From: Syntrophomonas sp. UBA5314
GTDB taxonomy: Bacteria > Bacillota > Syntrophomonadia > Syntrophomonadales > Syntrophomonadaceae
Assembly (NCBI GenBank): GCA_002410325.1
Contig: DHRK01000065.1
Location: 55,248-119,247, forward strand
Length of the DNA: 64,000 nucleotides
Direction: 5' to 3'
Shown here: positions 9,058 to 16,748 of the stretch, piece after piece
Layout: every line of letters begins with the position of its first letter
How positions within the stretch are numbered: position 1 is the stretch's first letter
Program-made: the position numbers and the translations under genes
The notes under the pieces: generated by a model
Told to the model about the DNA's origin: nothing
Database searches by the model: none
What the model saw: the letters and a program-made list of their open reading frames with translations, nothing else

Positions 9058-9141
9058 TATGGCAAGGCTAGCGAAGCTCTGAAAATCGAAAGGAACGAGG
9101 GCAAGAAGGGCAAAAATTTTATATCCGGGGAATTGGCAGAA

Positions 9142-9173
9142 AAACAAAAAACCGGATGAAACCTTCATCCGGT
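9142..9173 (-). terminator. Rho-independent terminator of the RHH gene
   Basis: Read on the minus strand, ACCGGATGAA pairs with TTCATCCGGT around a 3-base loop and is followed by TTTTTTGTTTTT. It lies just after the stop of the ribbon-helix-helix gene and separates it from the membrane-peptide genes. Confidence 0.9.
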
Positions 9174-9196
9174 GAAATGACTTTGTCAGGTAGCGA

Positions 9197-9385
9197 TTAT
9201 TTTTCCTCCCCATCGCTTTCTGCAGCGATATGAGAACCTGCGTTTTCGAATTTTAATCTCCACTCCTGGAGATAATCTTCTATCAGTTTCCTTACTAACC
9301 GCGATCTGGTTGTCGCCTGGTCGGCACAGGCAAAACGAAGTTCACGATCAACATCTTCAGGAACTACTACAGAAATGTACTTCAT
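9197..9385 (-). CDS. Ribbon-helix-helix (CopG/Arc-type) DNA-binding protein (62 aa)
   Basis: AAGGAGG lies at ideal distance before the ATG at 9385. The protein starts with a short beta-strand (MKYISVVVPEDVDREL), followed by two helices with TTRSRLVRKLIEDYL, the pattern of ribbon-helix-helix repressors. Such proteins act as dimers or tetramers on palindromic DNA and are often antitoxins or autoregulators. It is monocistronic with its own terminator. Candidate targets are the TGTTAACA palindromes upstream of itself and of the small membrane-protein genes. Confidence 0.8.
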   Translation of the reverse strand: MKYISVVVPEDVDRELRFACADQATTRSRLVRKLIEDYLQEWRLKFENAGSHIAAESDGEEK

Positions 9386-9619
9386 GAGTGCCTCCTTATT
9401 AACCAGGATCCTAATTTATATTATATTATTATCTTGTTAACATCGCAAGTTCCGGCCCTATTTGTTACTATGGGCATGCGACCATGGGCCTGTGCAAGGT
9501 ACCGGCAGCGACTTTATCTTATTCGAATTTGACCCCCTAACTGACCCCCTTTTTCAAATTAAGGTTAATAACTCATGAACAGGAAATAACATAAGAAAAC
9601 TATAAGTAGGCCCATCCAA

Positions 9620-9814
9620 TTAATTTGTACAATATATACGCTGGCTTAAGATTATTTCCCTCAGCGGGTCATAGAAGGGCTTCATAACAAAATAGACCAA
9701 GAGAGCATTCACTATCATTAATGATGCCGAATATATAATAGCCAAAAAAATATTTGATGGTTCCTTAATTTTTTTTCCAGCCTTCAGCCTGTAAGAAAGC
9801 CCGACAATTCTCTG
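9620..9814 (-). pseudogene. Remnant of a membrane-protein gene
   Basis: On the minus strand a frame opening right after a TGA reads like real protein: IVGLSYRLKAGKK, then a hydrophobic IFLAIIYSASLMIVNALLVY, then FVMKPFYDPLREIILSQR. It has no start codon with a ribosome-binding site. A hydrophobic stretch (GLLIVFLCYFLFMSY) continues in another frame beyond its stop. This suggests a decayed gene that has lost its N-terminus and acquired a frameshift. No family is recognised. Confidence 0.35.
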
Positions 9815-9863
9815 TCAGGTGGTGGTGGTTTTTTACGTATCTCAATTTTCTGCCCCCGTGAGG

Positions 9864-10187
9864 CTAAGCTTCTTTCTCAACTACGACCCCGGTTCCATAA
9901 GCTACAATTTCACTCATGGTCTGACCAATTTCACTTGAATCGAAACGCATCATTACTATAGCATTGGCTCCCAAAGCCTGCGCATTTTTAACCAGTCTAC
10001 CTATGGCTTCTTTTCGGGTATCTTCCAGCAAAGATGTGTATTCATGAATTTCACCGCCGACCAGACTGCGCAGACCTGCCATGATGTTTCCGCCGAGTCC
10101 GCGGCTCCGCACAACAAGACCAAAGACCGCGCCTTTGACCTCCTTGACTGTATATCCCTTAATATTTTCCGTAGTTACAACCAACAT
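9864..10187 (-). CDS. YbjQ/UPF0145 heavy-metal-binding-like domain protein (107 aa)
   Basis: The start at 10187 is chosen because GAAGGGGGATT precedes it; an in-frame ATG at 10247 has no such signal. The sequence follows the YbjQ (UPF0145) family: TTENIKGYTVKEVKGAVFGLVVRS near the start, a GGEIHEYTSLL helix, GANAIVMMRFDSS and a C-terminal VAYGTGVVVE strand. Family length is about 105 residues, so it is complete. Members form pentamers and are soluble, but their role is not established. It stands alone between intergenic regions. Confidence 0.88.
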   Translation of the reverse strand: MLVVTTENIKGYTVKEVKGAVFGLVVRSRGLGGNIMAGLRSLVGGEIHEYTSLLEDTRKEAIGRLVKNAQALGANAIVMMRFDSSEIGQTMSEIVAYGTGVVVEKEA

Positions 10188-10328
10188 GAATAATCCCCCT
10201 TCTCGTTTTGAACTTAATGTTGAATGAAACCTGCTGTTAAAAAGCAATTATCCGCTCTGTTGAATAGTAAAAAACCTCTCTGGAATATACCTCTATTTTT
10301 ATCTTAGTAAGCAGCATCGCGTTAATCA

Positions 10329-10508
10329 ATGGAGTGGGCCTCAACTAAAGTTACTGAAATCAACCAATGCGATACTAAAAAAAGTGAGGTTTTCACGACT
10401 TGGTTTTCCGAAAAGGAAGAGTTTACTACATTCATAAAACCCGAGATCGCTGTTGTACTAAGGAAAAATGGTTGCAATCAAATAATAATATCAGTAGAGG
10501 TTTCTTAA
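10329..10508 (+). CDS. Possible small protein or gene remnant (59 aa)
   Basis: An ATG-started frame of 59 codons encodes a protein-like sequence (EEFTTFIKPEIAVVLRKNG, QIIISVEVS) but has no clear ribosome-binding site. It lies in the region that also contains a decayed regulator gene, so it may be a leftover. No family is recognised. Confidence 0.2.
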   Translation: MEWASTKVTEINQCDTKKSEVFTTWFSEKEEFTTFIKPEIAVVLRKNGCNQIIISVEVS

Positions 10509-10740
10509 TTAGAACAAAGAAATTGCAATTTGGGTAAGGTTTTAGGAATAGTAGAGGTCAAACATTTGAAAAGACTGCCGGCATGAGGACCCGTGCAATT
10601 AATATGAGTCATCTCTATTGGCAGCATCAAGGCATTTAGAAGGAAAGTATCGCGTTGGTTGATTTTATCCGCCGTAGTTGAATCTCCTTCCATTGATTAC
10701 CTTGTTGCTGCTGACTAAGATATAAGCAAAGGAGAGTAAT

Positions 10741-10870
10741 ATGCAGTAAATCGATATAGCCAATGTGCTTGTGAATTGGTGCAAAGAAAAAGGGTTTTAG
10801 CAAAAAAGAGCATTGATCTAAGTAACATAACTCGCATATTGCAAGGGAAGATATTTGGAAACTTGGTCCA
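10741..10870 (+). pseudogene. Decayed copy of an XRE-family regulator gene
   Basis: After an ATG at 10741 the codons read M Q stop I D I A N V L V N W C K E K G F stop Q K. This aligns residue by residue with MKEINIAKVLVKKRKEKGITQD, the start of the intact regulator at 11748. In-frame stops and length changes break it. The similarity extends about 100 bases upstream (10644-10740 versus 11649-11747), covering the leader and ribosome-binding site. It is therefore a degenerate duplicate of the whole regulatory start, sitting just before a membrane-protein gene as the intact copy does. Confidence 0.7.
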
Positions 10871-10882
10871 GGAGGTAATTAG

Positions 10883-11515
10883 ATGAAATACTTACACGAG
10901 AAATTAACCAACAATAGTCTTAAGGAAAGAATCAGTTTTACTATTATACTCTTTTTGATCATGTTTTTGGGAGTAATGATCGCAAGTTATTATCTTCTTC
11001 CAGAGGGGCTGCTGAAAAATAAAAACCCGATGCAGAGTTGGGAAACATCCGGCAATAATTTTATCCTGACCTTGCAGATATTCTTATATAATATGCTGTC
11101 TGTTTTGGTCATTATTTTCGGCAGTCTTTTCGGTCAGAAAAAAGATGGGGAAACAAACTATTTATCTTTCGGATACCTGGCATTTTTCGCATTGATCTGT
11201 ATTAATGGCGTAGTATTGGGTACCTGGTCTTTTTCTGTTGCGAGTGAACCCGTTCCGCTACTTGACCGGATTATCCGTACCTTTGATCTTATACATAGAG
11301 CGGGACTTTGGGAAATGATGGGTCAGTTGCTGATAACCTGTTCAACCGCTCATATCGCCATAATACAGACCAGTGGCAAAAGCACTGCAACAAGGAAAAC
11401 CAAGGAAATCCATCTAGCAAAACCCGAAAAAATTGCGTTGATGATAGGTTTTGTTTTAATGCTTATAGGCGCCGTAGTAGAAAGTATTGCTATAAATGCA
11501 ATGAAAATAACTTGA
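10883..11515 (+). CDS. Integral membrane protein, possibly SpoIIM-like (210 aa)
   Basis: CAGGAGGTAATTAG gives a good start at 10883. Hydrophobic segments lie at about 18-40, 62-82, 92-115 and 185-205, joined by polar loops, so it is a four-helix membrane protein. The arrangement and the stretch LSFGYLAFFALICINGVVLG recall stage II sporulation protein M/DUF95 proteins, but the match is weak. It sits directly behind a decayed XRE regulator gene, mirroring the intact XRE gene plus CPBP membrane-protein gene that follows. It may be a formerly regulated partner. Confidence 0.55.
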   Translation: MKYLHEKLTNNSLKERISFTIILFLIMFLGVMIASYYLLPEGLLKNKNPMQSWETSGNNFILTLQIFLYNMLSVLVIIFGSLFGQKKDGETNYLSFGYLAFFALICINGVVLGTWSFSVASEPVPLLDRIIRTFDLIHRAGLWEMMGQLLITCSTAHIAIIQTSGKSTATRKTKEIHLAKPEKIALMIGFVLMLIGAVVESIAINAMKIT

Positions 11516-11747
11516 GAATGGTTTTAAGAGTCATGCATCTGGTTCACTAAAGCAGGAGCTTGCCTTTTGGTTATCCCTATCAGTGTATTATCAACCTTTC
11601 GAGATCATAAGCTACGCAGTCTCATCTTCTTTTTACATCATCTGACATAAAAAGTATCGTATAGGTTGATTTTATTAACTCTAGTTGAATCCCAATCCAT
11701 TGATGAACTCGAAACAGCTGCCTAAGATATAAACAGAGGTGAGTGAT

Positions 11748-12866
11748 ATGAAGGAAATCAATATTGCTAAAGTGCTGGTGAAAAAACGCAAGGAAAAAGG
11801 TATTACCCAGGATGAACTGGCAAGTTACATGGGCGTTACCAAAGCATCCGTTTCCAAATGGGAGACAGAACAGAGTTATCCTGATATTACATTTCTGCCC
11901 ATGCTGGCAACATATTTCAACATCAGCGTAGATGATTTAATTGACTACAAACCGCAAATGACGAAAGGGGATATTCAAAAGCTGTATAGAAAACTATCCT
12001 CCGATTTTACATGCAAACCGTTCGATACTGTACTGGCAGACTGCCGTAAAATTATTAAGAAATACTACTCATGTTTTCCTTTGCTGCAACAAATGGGGAT
12101 ACTGCTGATCAACCATGTCGAACTGCTGAAGGAGGAACCGCAAAAATCGATATCATTGATTGAGGAAGTCAGGGCTCTTTTTATCCGGGTCAAAGAGGAA
12201 AGTGATGATATGCCGCTGAAAAAGCAGGCGTTGTTTCTGGAAGCCTATTGCAGCCTGGCTGCCGGTGATCCCAATACAGCGTTGGAGCTGCTGGATGGAG
12301 CCATCGAACCGGCGATGCCGCCCGAATCGATCATGGCGTCGGCCTACCAGATGACTGGATGCCCCCAGGATGCCAAAGCAGTATTGCAGGTCGGCATTTA
12401 TCAGAATATCGTGGTTTTGTTCAATTTTTTCCCGGCCTACCTCATGCTATGCACGGATGACCCTTCGAAATTTGACGAGGTGCTGCGGCACGCGCTTGAT
12501 GTTGCGGAAGTGTTTGATCTACGGCATCTGCATCCAGCCGTCCTGGTCGGCCTGTACATTTGTGCCGCTCAGGGATATATTGTCCAGAATAATCATGATA
12601 AGGCCTTGGATATGCTGCAGTTATATACGGAGATAGTAACCAGCGATATTTACCCCCTGAGCCTGCACGGCGACAACTTCTTCGACCTGCTGGACAGCTG
12701 GCTTATAAAGCTGGGTTTTGGTCAGGATCTTCCGAGGGACGAAAAAACGATTAGGAAAAGCATGTCTGATATGGTCGCGCATAATCCGGCTTTCTCAGCA
12801 CTTTTGGATAAACAGCGTTTTCAAAATATCGTTGAAAAGCTTCAAAGCCATCGTTATCAAGATTAA
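11748..12866 (+). CDS. XRE-family transcriptional regulator with C-terminal helical repeat domain (372 aa)
   Basis: The ATG at 11748 is favoured because AGAGGTGAG precedes it; a GTG 9 bases earlier overlaps that site. Residues 4-65 are a classical XRE helix-turn-helix (RKEKGITQDELASYMGVTKASVSKWE) ending in the usual YFNISVDDLIDY. The remaining 300 residues are predicted helical with TPR-like spacing (ALFLEAYCSLAAGDPNTALELL), as in Firmicute regulators that sense a peptide or metabolite. The gene is followed after 22 bases by a CPBP membrane protease gene, likely in one operon. A decayed duplicate lies 1 kb upstream. Confidence 0.85.
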   Translation: MKEINIAKVLVKKRKEKGITQDELASYMGVTKASVSKWETEQSYPDITFLPMLATYFNISVDDLIDYKPQMTKGDIQKLYRKLSSDFTCKPFDTVLADCRKIIKKYYSCFPLLQQMGILLINHVELLKEEPQKSISLIEEVRALFIRVKEESDDMPLKKQALFLEAYCSLAAGDPNTALELLDGAIEPAMPPESIMASAYQMTGCPQDAKAVLQVGIYQNIVVLFNFFPAYLMLCTDDPSKFDEVLRHALDVAEVFDLRHLHPAVLVGLYICAAQGYIVQNNHDKALDMLQLYTEIVTSDIYPLSLHGDNFFDLLDSWLIKLGFGQDLPRDEKTIRKSMSDMVAHNPAFSALLDKQRFQNIVEKLQSHRYQD

Positions 12867-12888
12867 TAAATCTGGAGGTGAAGTTATT

Positions 12889-13836
12889 ATGGAACAGACA
12901 AAGACGATGGTAAAAAAACGGGTGATCTTATTTGTTGCTCTAACATTTGTTATAGCATGGATTATTTTTTTACTAATACCTTTGCGCGGCTTAACTTATG
13001 GAAAAGTCACTTCCATAGTTATTATCGCGGTAGCGATGTTTGTACCCGCATTGTCCAGCATATTGACAAGACTGATAACCAAAGAGGGTTTTGGCGATAT
13101 GTATCTGCGTCCGCATTTCAAGGGGAATATGAAACGCTACCTGCTTGTTTATTTCGGCCCGGCAGCCCTATTATTTTTGAGTGCAGCCGTATTTTCCCTG
13201 ATTTCCCCAGGTTGGTTTGATCCGGAGCTTACTACATTAAAAAATTCAGCGGCCCACATGGGGGGGCTTACCACAAATAATCTGCTGTTGATTTATATGG
13301 TAGTAATTATAATCATCGGCCCGCTTATCAATATTATCCCAACCTTGGGGGAGGAACTTGGTTGGAGAGGATATCTGCTTCCCAAATTACGTATGCTCTT
13401 GTCCGACCGGGCTGCATTGGTTATCACCGCTATTATCCATGGTGCGTGGCATATACCGGTTATCGTGATGGGGCATAATTACGGAACCCGCTATATAGGT
13501 TATCCTTGGCTGGGGATTTTGGCCATGATGGTGTTCATTTTTTGGCTGGGAATTATAGAAGGCGTTGTATCAATCAAATTGGATAGTGTTGTACCTGCCG
13601 CAATGATCCATTCGGCAACAAATGCCGGCGCGGGGCTCCCAATGCTATTGGCGAAAGGCGGATATAATCCTATTCTCGGTCCAGCTGTTACCGGTCTTAT
13701 CGGAGGGCTGCCGTTTATGGTTCTGGCTGTAGTATTACTTATGAAAACAGGCCATAGAGTAAAAACATTGGCAGCAGCAAGCAGTACCACGAAGCATACT
13801 AAATATAATGTTTTTGCACCCAAATTAAGCAAATAG
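12889..13836 (+). CDS. CPBP-family intramembrane glutamic endopeptidase (315 aa)
   Basis: TCTGGAGGTGAAGTT places the start at 12889, although the frame is open further upstream into the regulator gene. There are seven or eight membrane helices. The CPBP (Abi/CaaX protease-like) motifs are in order: EELGWRGYL (EExxxR), HGAWHIPV (the HxxxH-type motif) and HSATNAG. Members are intramembrane proteases linked to prenyl-protein processing, bacteriocin self-immunity or signalling. Coupling to an XRE regulator is common for immunity-type members. The substrate is unknown. Confidence 0.85.
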   Translation: MEQTKTMVKKRVILFVALTFVIAWIIFLLIPLRGLTYGKVTSIVIIAVAMFVPALSSILTRLITKEGFGDMYLRPHFKGNMKRYLLVYFGPAALLFLSAAVFSLISPGWFDPELTTLKNSAAHMGGLTTNNLLLIYMVVIIIIGPLINIIPTLGEELGWRGYLLPKLRMLLSDRAALVITAIIHGAWHIPVIVMGHNYGTRYIGYPWLGILAMMVFIFWLGIIEGVVSIKLDSVVPAAMIHSATNAGAGLPMLLAKGGYNPILGPAVTGLIGGLPFMVLAVVLLMKTGHRVKTLAAASSTTKHTKYNVFAPKLSK

Positions 13837-14011
13837 GAAAGATTTGTAGTGATTTATTGCCCGAGCAATATTTGCAGTATCAGACAAACTCATATGCTTG
13901 GGGAGCTCATTGGATAATGCGACATCCAGCAGATATTCCGTCAGGTGAAGGCCGCGAGAATCAAAATTACCGGATAAACTTATTATTCGAGGCTGAGTTA
14001 AAATATAGTTA

Positions 14012-14042
14012 TAATAAAAAAACCCTCCGAAGTCCGGAGGGT
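14012..14042 (-). terminator. Terminator of the five-tRNA operon
   Basis: On the minus strand ACCCTCCG and CGGAGGGT form an 8-bp stem with a 5-base loop, followed by seven Ts and an AT-rich tail. It lies just after tRNA-Lys. The A-rich side gives a shorter T-run on the plus strand, so it may also end the CPBP transcript. Confidence 0.88.
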
Positions 14043-14054
14043 TTTTAATTTTCT

Positions 14055-14130
14055 TGGTGAGCCATGCTGGACTCGAACCAGCGACACCCTGATTAAAAGT
14101 CAGGTGCTCTACCGTCTGAGCTAATGGCCC
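14055..14130 (-). tRNA. tRNA-Lys (TTT)
   Basis: A complete cloverleaf is visible: acceptor GGGCCAT/ATGGCTC, anticodon loop CTTTTAA with anticodon TTT, T-loop GGTTCGAGTCC and an encoded CCA. It is the last gene of a five-tRNA cluster. Confidence 0.96.
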
Positions 14131-14135
14131 TAATA

Positions 14136-14210
14136 TGGCTGGGGTGGATGGATTCGAACCAACGAATGACGGAGTCAAAGTCCGTTGCCTTACCGCTTGG
14201 CTACACCCCA
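14136..14210 (-). tRNA. tRNA-Gln (TTG)
   Basis: The acceptor TGGGGTG/CACCCCA, anticodon TTG in CGGACTTTGACTCCG, T-loop GGTTCGAATCC and encoded CCA are present. It lies 5 bases from tRNA-Lys. Confidence 0.96.
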
Positions 14211-14256
14211 ACGTTGAAAGCATACCGGGTACACTTGCGGACGGTCAGGGCTTAAA

Positions 14257-14334
14257 TGGGGTGGATGATGGGATTCGAACCCACGACCCCCAGAGCCACA
14301 ATCTGGTACTCTAACCAACTGAGCTACATCCACC
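14257..14334 (-). tRNA. tRNA-His (GTG)
   Basis: The anticodon loop TTGTGGC carries GTG. The 5' end GGTGGATG and 3' end CATCCACCCCA allow the extra G-1:C73 pair typical of tRNA-His, with CCA encoded. Confidence 0.95.
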
Positions 14335-14349
14335 AAGCTACTTTCAAAG

Positions 14350-14426
14350 TGGCGTCCCCGGAGGGATTCGAACCCCCGACCCACGGCTTAGAAGGCCGTT
14401 GCTCTGTCCGGCTGAGCTACAGGGAC
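14350..14426 (-). tRNA. tRNA-Arg (TCT)
   Basis: The cloverleaf has acceptor GTCCCTG (paired to CGGGGAC with one wobble), anticodon TCT in CGGCCTTCTAAGCCG, T-loop GGTTCGAATCC and encoded CCA. Confidence 0.95.
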
Positions 14427-14435
14427 TGACATAAA

Positions 14436-14509
14436 TGGAGCGGGTGAAGGGGATCGAACCCTCGCAACCAGCTTGGAAGGCTGGGGCTCTACCATTGAGC
14501 TACACCCGC
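14436..14509 (-). tRNA. tRNA-Gly (TCC)
   Basis: Acceptor GCGGGTG/CACCCGC, anticodon TCC in CCAGCCTTCCAAGCTGG, T-loop GGTTCGATCC and encoded CCA are present. It is the first gene of the five-tRNA operon. Confidence 0.96.
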
Positions 14510-14520
14510 CCGCAAAGTGT

Positions 14521-14549
14521 ATTATACAATTAATAGAATTGTATTTCAA
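14521..14549 (-). promoter_or_regulatory. Sigma-A promoter of the tRNA operon
   Basis: On the minus strand TTGAAA (14549-14544) and TATAAT (14526-14521) are separated by exactly 17 bases. Transcription would start near 14514, a few bases before tRNA-Gly. Confidence 0.88.
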
Positions 14550-14899
14550 GCGACAATTGTATTTTATAATATGCGCATTTTCCGCACTTTGAGTCCATGC
14601 CGGACCTGAATCCAACCAGACCAGGGCCGGTAACGGCCAACTAAATAAGGAAAGCGCCCTGACTAAGGCAACATCAGACCATGTTATTATGCTGCAATTT
14701 AGTATAAAGTACAAGAGTATCAAGAGGGGAGGTTAAAAGTAAAAAGGCCTGAACCTCCCTATTGTCCAGGAAATAACATGGAAAGGCGGTTGAGGGAGCG
14801 TTAAACTCTCATCGTTTAAATAAATAAAAAGCTTAAATCCTAAAGGGAAAATATGGGTGATAAAGAACTAATAGCTAGTACCATTAGGAGGAGTAGATT
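14550..14899. other. Intergenic region with one hairpin
   Basis: No gene is supported. An 8-bp inverted repeat (GGGAGGTT/AACCTCCC, 14727-14759) with a 17-base loop is present. It lacks a T-run and its role is unknown. Confidence 0.4.
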
Positions 14900-15133
14900 A
14901 TGAGTGAGCTGAAATACGAAATCATTAAGACTCTGGGGGTGTTGTCCGAGGGCAGCAGGGGGTGGCAGAAAGAGATCAACCTGGTTAGCTGGAATGGCCG
15001 AAACCCCAAACTGGATGTGCGTGATTGGAGTCCCGATCACCAGCGTATGGGCAAAGGTCTGACCTTTACCCGGGAGGAGCTTAAAAAACTGAGGGACTTT
15101 ATAAACAGCATAGACCTGGATGAGCTGGATTAG
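14900..15133 (+). CDS. PC4/YdbC-family ssDNA-binding-like protein (77 aa)
   Basis: TAGGAGGAGTAGATT precedes the ATG. The small basic/acidic protein follows the bacterial PC4 (YdbC) pattern: a strand with GWQKEINLVSWNGRNPKLDVRDWSPDH, then GKGLTFTREELKKLRDFI. Family members are dimers that bind single-stranded nucleic acid and resemble the eukaryotic coactivator PC4. Its exact role in bacteria is open. The gene is monocistronic. Confidence 0.85.
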   Translation: MSELKYEIIKTLGVLSEGSRGWQKEINLVSWNGRNPKLDVRDWSPDHQRMGKGLTFTREELKKLRDFINSIDLDELD

Positions 15134-15409
15134 GGAAAAGGCCTATATCGCTCTCTGTGGGCCTTGGTTGGACCTGCCCTTAAAGGCACATACTCCATAA
15201 ATGATCCGGTTATGCCGAAGCTCCGCCCGATAAACCCAAGCGCCAGCTTGCTTCCTTCTTCTTTATATGGCGGCCCTTTCCAGGTGATCGAAACCTTAAC
15301 TATTCAATAGGAGAACATCAAAATTGTGCACGAATAGGTTATTACCTACCAAATCCAGCAATAAAGTGCAATAATGTTAGGTATATCGGCTGAAAGGCAG
15401 TGATACAGA

Positions 15410-16414
15410 GTGGCCGGCCAGATCAGGGAAATGAATATATTGCGTGGCTTTGCAATATTCGCAGTGGTCCTGTTTCATTGTTACATAATCAACCCTCAGA
15501 CATGGCCTATATTTTACTTTGTGTACAGTTTTGTAGGAAACTGGGTCCTGCCCGTGTTTATGGTGGTTGCCGGATTTTTTAGCGTAAAGATCTGGGATAT
15601 AAAAACCGTACCCCAGTATCTGGAATTTGCAAAAGATAAGGTCCGTCGCCTGGCCATTCCCTATCTGGTCTTGAGCTTGGTGGCCATACCAATAAAGTTG
15701 ATGCTAAACAGCTATTCCTACCGGCCTTTAGAACTGAATATGCTGCTCCAGGATGTTTTCCTCTATCCCGGCAATCATCCGATAGCGTTGTTCTGGTTTA
15801 TTTATACCCTGTTTATTTTGTTTATAATTACCCCGTTGTTCAACCGGATCTCTTTAAACAAGGCAACCTTCGCAGCCCTGGTGCTGACCTTCCTGCCTGT
15901 AAGCACAAAACTTTTCTTATTATCTGAAGTGATCCATTTCCTCTTTCCTTTCCTGCTCGGCATGGTCATCCGTCGCCATTACGATAAATTTGTGGCACTT
16001 GAAAACAAGCCGCTGCTAGCCGTTGTCGCTTTCCTTGTACTGCTGCTGCCCACGGACATTGGTAATGTGGTGGTTCCCCCCCGATTATTCAGTTTGGGGA
16101 TTGAACTGGGTGGAATTATGTGGGCTTTGACAACCTGCTACCTCTTGCGCGATAGTCGCTATTTGGGAACGATTTTTGAGAATATCGGTATATACAATTA
16201 TGACATCTACCTTCTGTCCTGGTTTTTCCAGACCGCTGTCCGGGTGGTTTTTTATCAGATGCTTGAGTGGGATGTCAACCTGGTTGCCTCGCTGATGGCA
16301 TTGACCGGAATTGCAGGCCCCATGCTGATTTCAAAATACTTTTTGAGGAAATTTGACTTGACCAACCGGTTTATTCTGGGGAACAAACCGGCCAAAGTTC
16401 AAGTACCGGCTTAG
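15410..16414 (+). CDS. Acyltransferase family 3 membrane protein (334 aa)
   Basis: About ten hydrophobic segments span the protein. The N-terminal NILRGFAIFAVVLFHCY holds the Arg and His of the acyltransferase-3 active site (motif RG.a...vv..H). These enzymes O-acetylate or acylate cell-surface sugars, using acyl-CoA from the cytoplasm. The GTG at 15410 is used because AAAGGCAG lies upstream; an ATG at 15431 (MNILRGFA) is an alternative. No polysaccharide gene lies nearby, so the substrate cannot be guessed. A 276-base gap before it holds nothing recognisable. Confidence 0.8.
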   Translation: MAGQIREMNILRGFAIFAVVLFHCYIINPQTWPIFYFVYSFVGNWVLPVFMVVAGFFSVKIWDIKTVPQYLEFAKDKVRRLAIPYLVLSLVAIPIKLMLNSYSYRPLELNMLLQDVFLYPGNHPIALFWFIYTLFILFIITPLFNRISLNKATFAALVLTFLPVSTKLFLLSEVIHFLFPFLLGMVIRRHYDKFVALENKPLLAVVAFLVLLLPTDIGNVVVPPRLFSLGIELGGIMWALTTCYLLRDSRYLGTIFENIGIYNYDIYLLSWFFQTAVRVVFYQMLEWDVNLVASLMALTGIAGPMLISKYFLRKFDLTNRFILGNKPAKVQVPA

Positions 16415-16565
16415 CCAATATGCTCGAATAACGATAAAGCTCCCCGACCAGGGAACTTTCATTGCGAAGTTAATTTATGTATATTAAATATGAAGTAATC
16501 CGAGATAAAAATGCATTTATTGGCAGTTGCGGGCCGGTGGGCAAAATTTATGCCTTGAAGTATAA

Positions 16566-16642
16566 TGGTCGGGGCGACAGGATTTGAACCTGCGACTTCC
16601 TGATCCCAAATCAGGCGCGCTACCAAGCTGCGCTACGCCCCG
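16566..16642 (-). tRNA. tRNA-Pro (TGG)
   Basis: Acceptor CGGGGCG/CGCCCCG, anticodon TGG in CCTGATTTGGGATCAGG, T-loop GGTTCAAATCC and encoded CCA form a complete cloverleaf. The gene stands alone. Confidence 0.96.
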
Positions 16643-16748
16643 AACTTCTTTATGATACCATCAGGCCTTGAGCCGTGTCAATTTACCCCAGCAGGCGGGA
16701 TATGATGGATAAGTACTGAAAATTTTGTACAGGGTGAGGTGTTTTTTA

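Larger units (their letters stand above)
10644..11770. repeat. Diverged direct repeat of an XRE leader region (10644-10760 and 11649-11770)
   Basis: Both copies carry AAGTATCG, GGTTGATTTTAT, TAGTTGAATC, CCATTGAT, AAGATATAA and a GAG ribosome-binding site before ATG in the same order and spacing, with scattered mismatches. The repeat brackets the 210-aa membrane-protein gene. Confidence 0.6.

Noticed and set aside
9028..9213. Minus-strand frame of 61 codons overlapping the end of the RHH gene
   Set aside because: It runs through the RHH terminator hairpin and the operator palindrome, so it is not a gene.
13825..13990. Coding-like minus-strand stretch (LTEYLLDVALSNELPK...IARAINHY) left of tRNA-Lys
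   Set aside because: It reads somewhat like protein but its upstream part runs into the tRNA terminator and tRNA genes, and there is no start codon. It could be a gene remnant but is too weak to call.
14190..14723. Minus-strand frames across the tRNA cluster
   Set aside because: They consist of translated tRNA genes (for example GRGFESLRGRH), not proteins.
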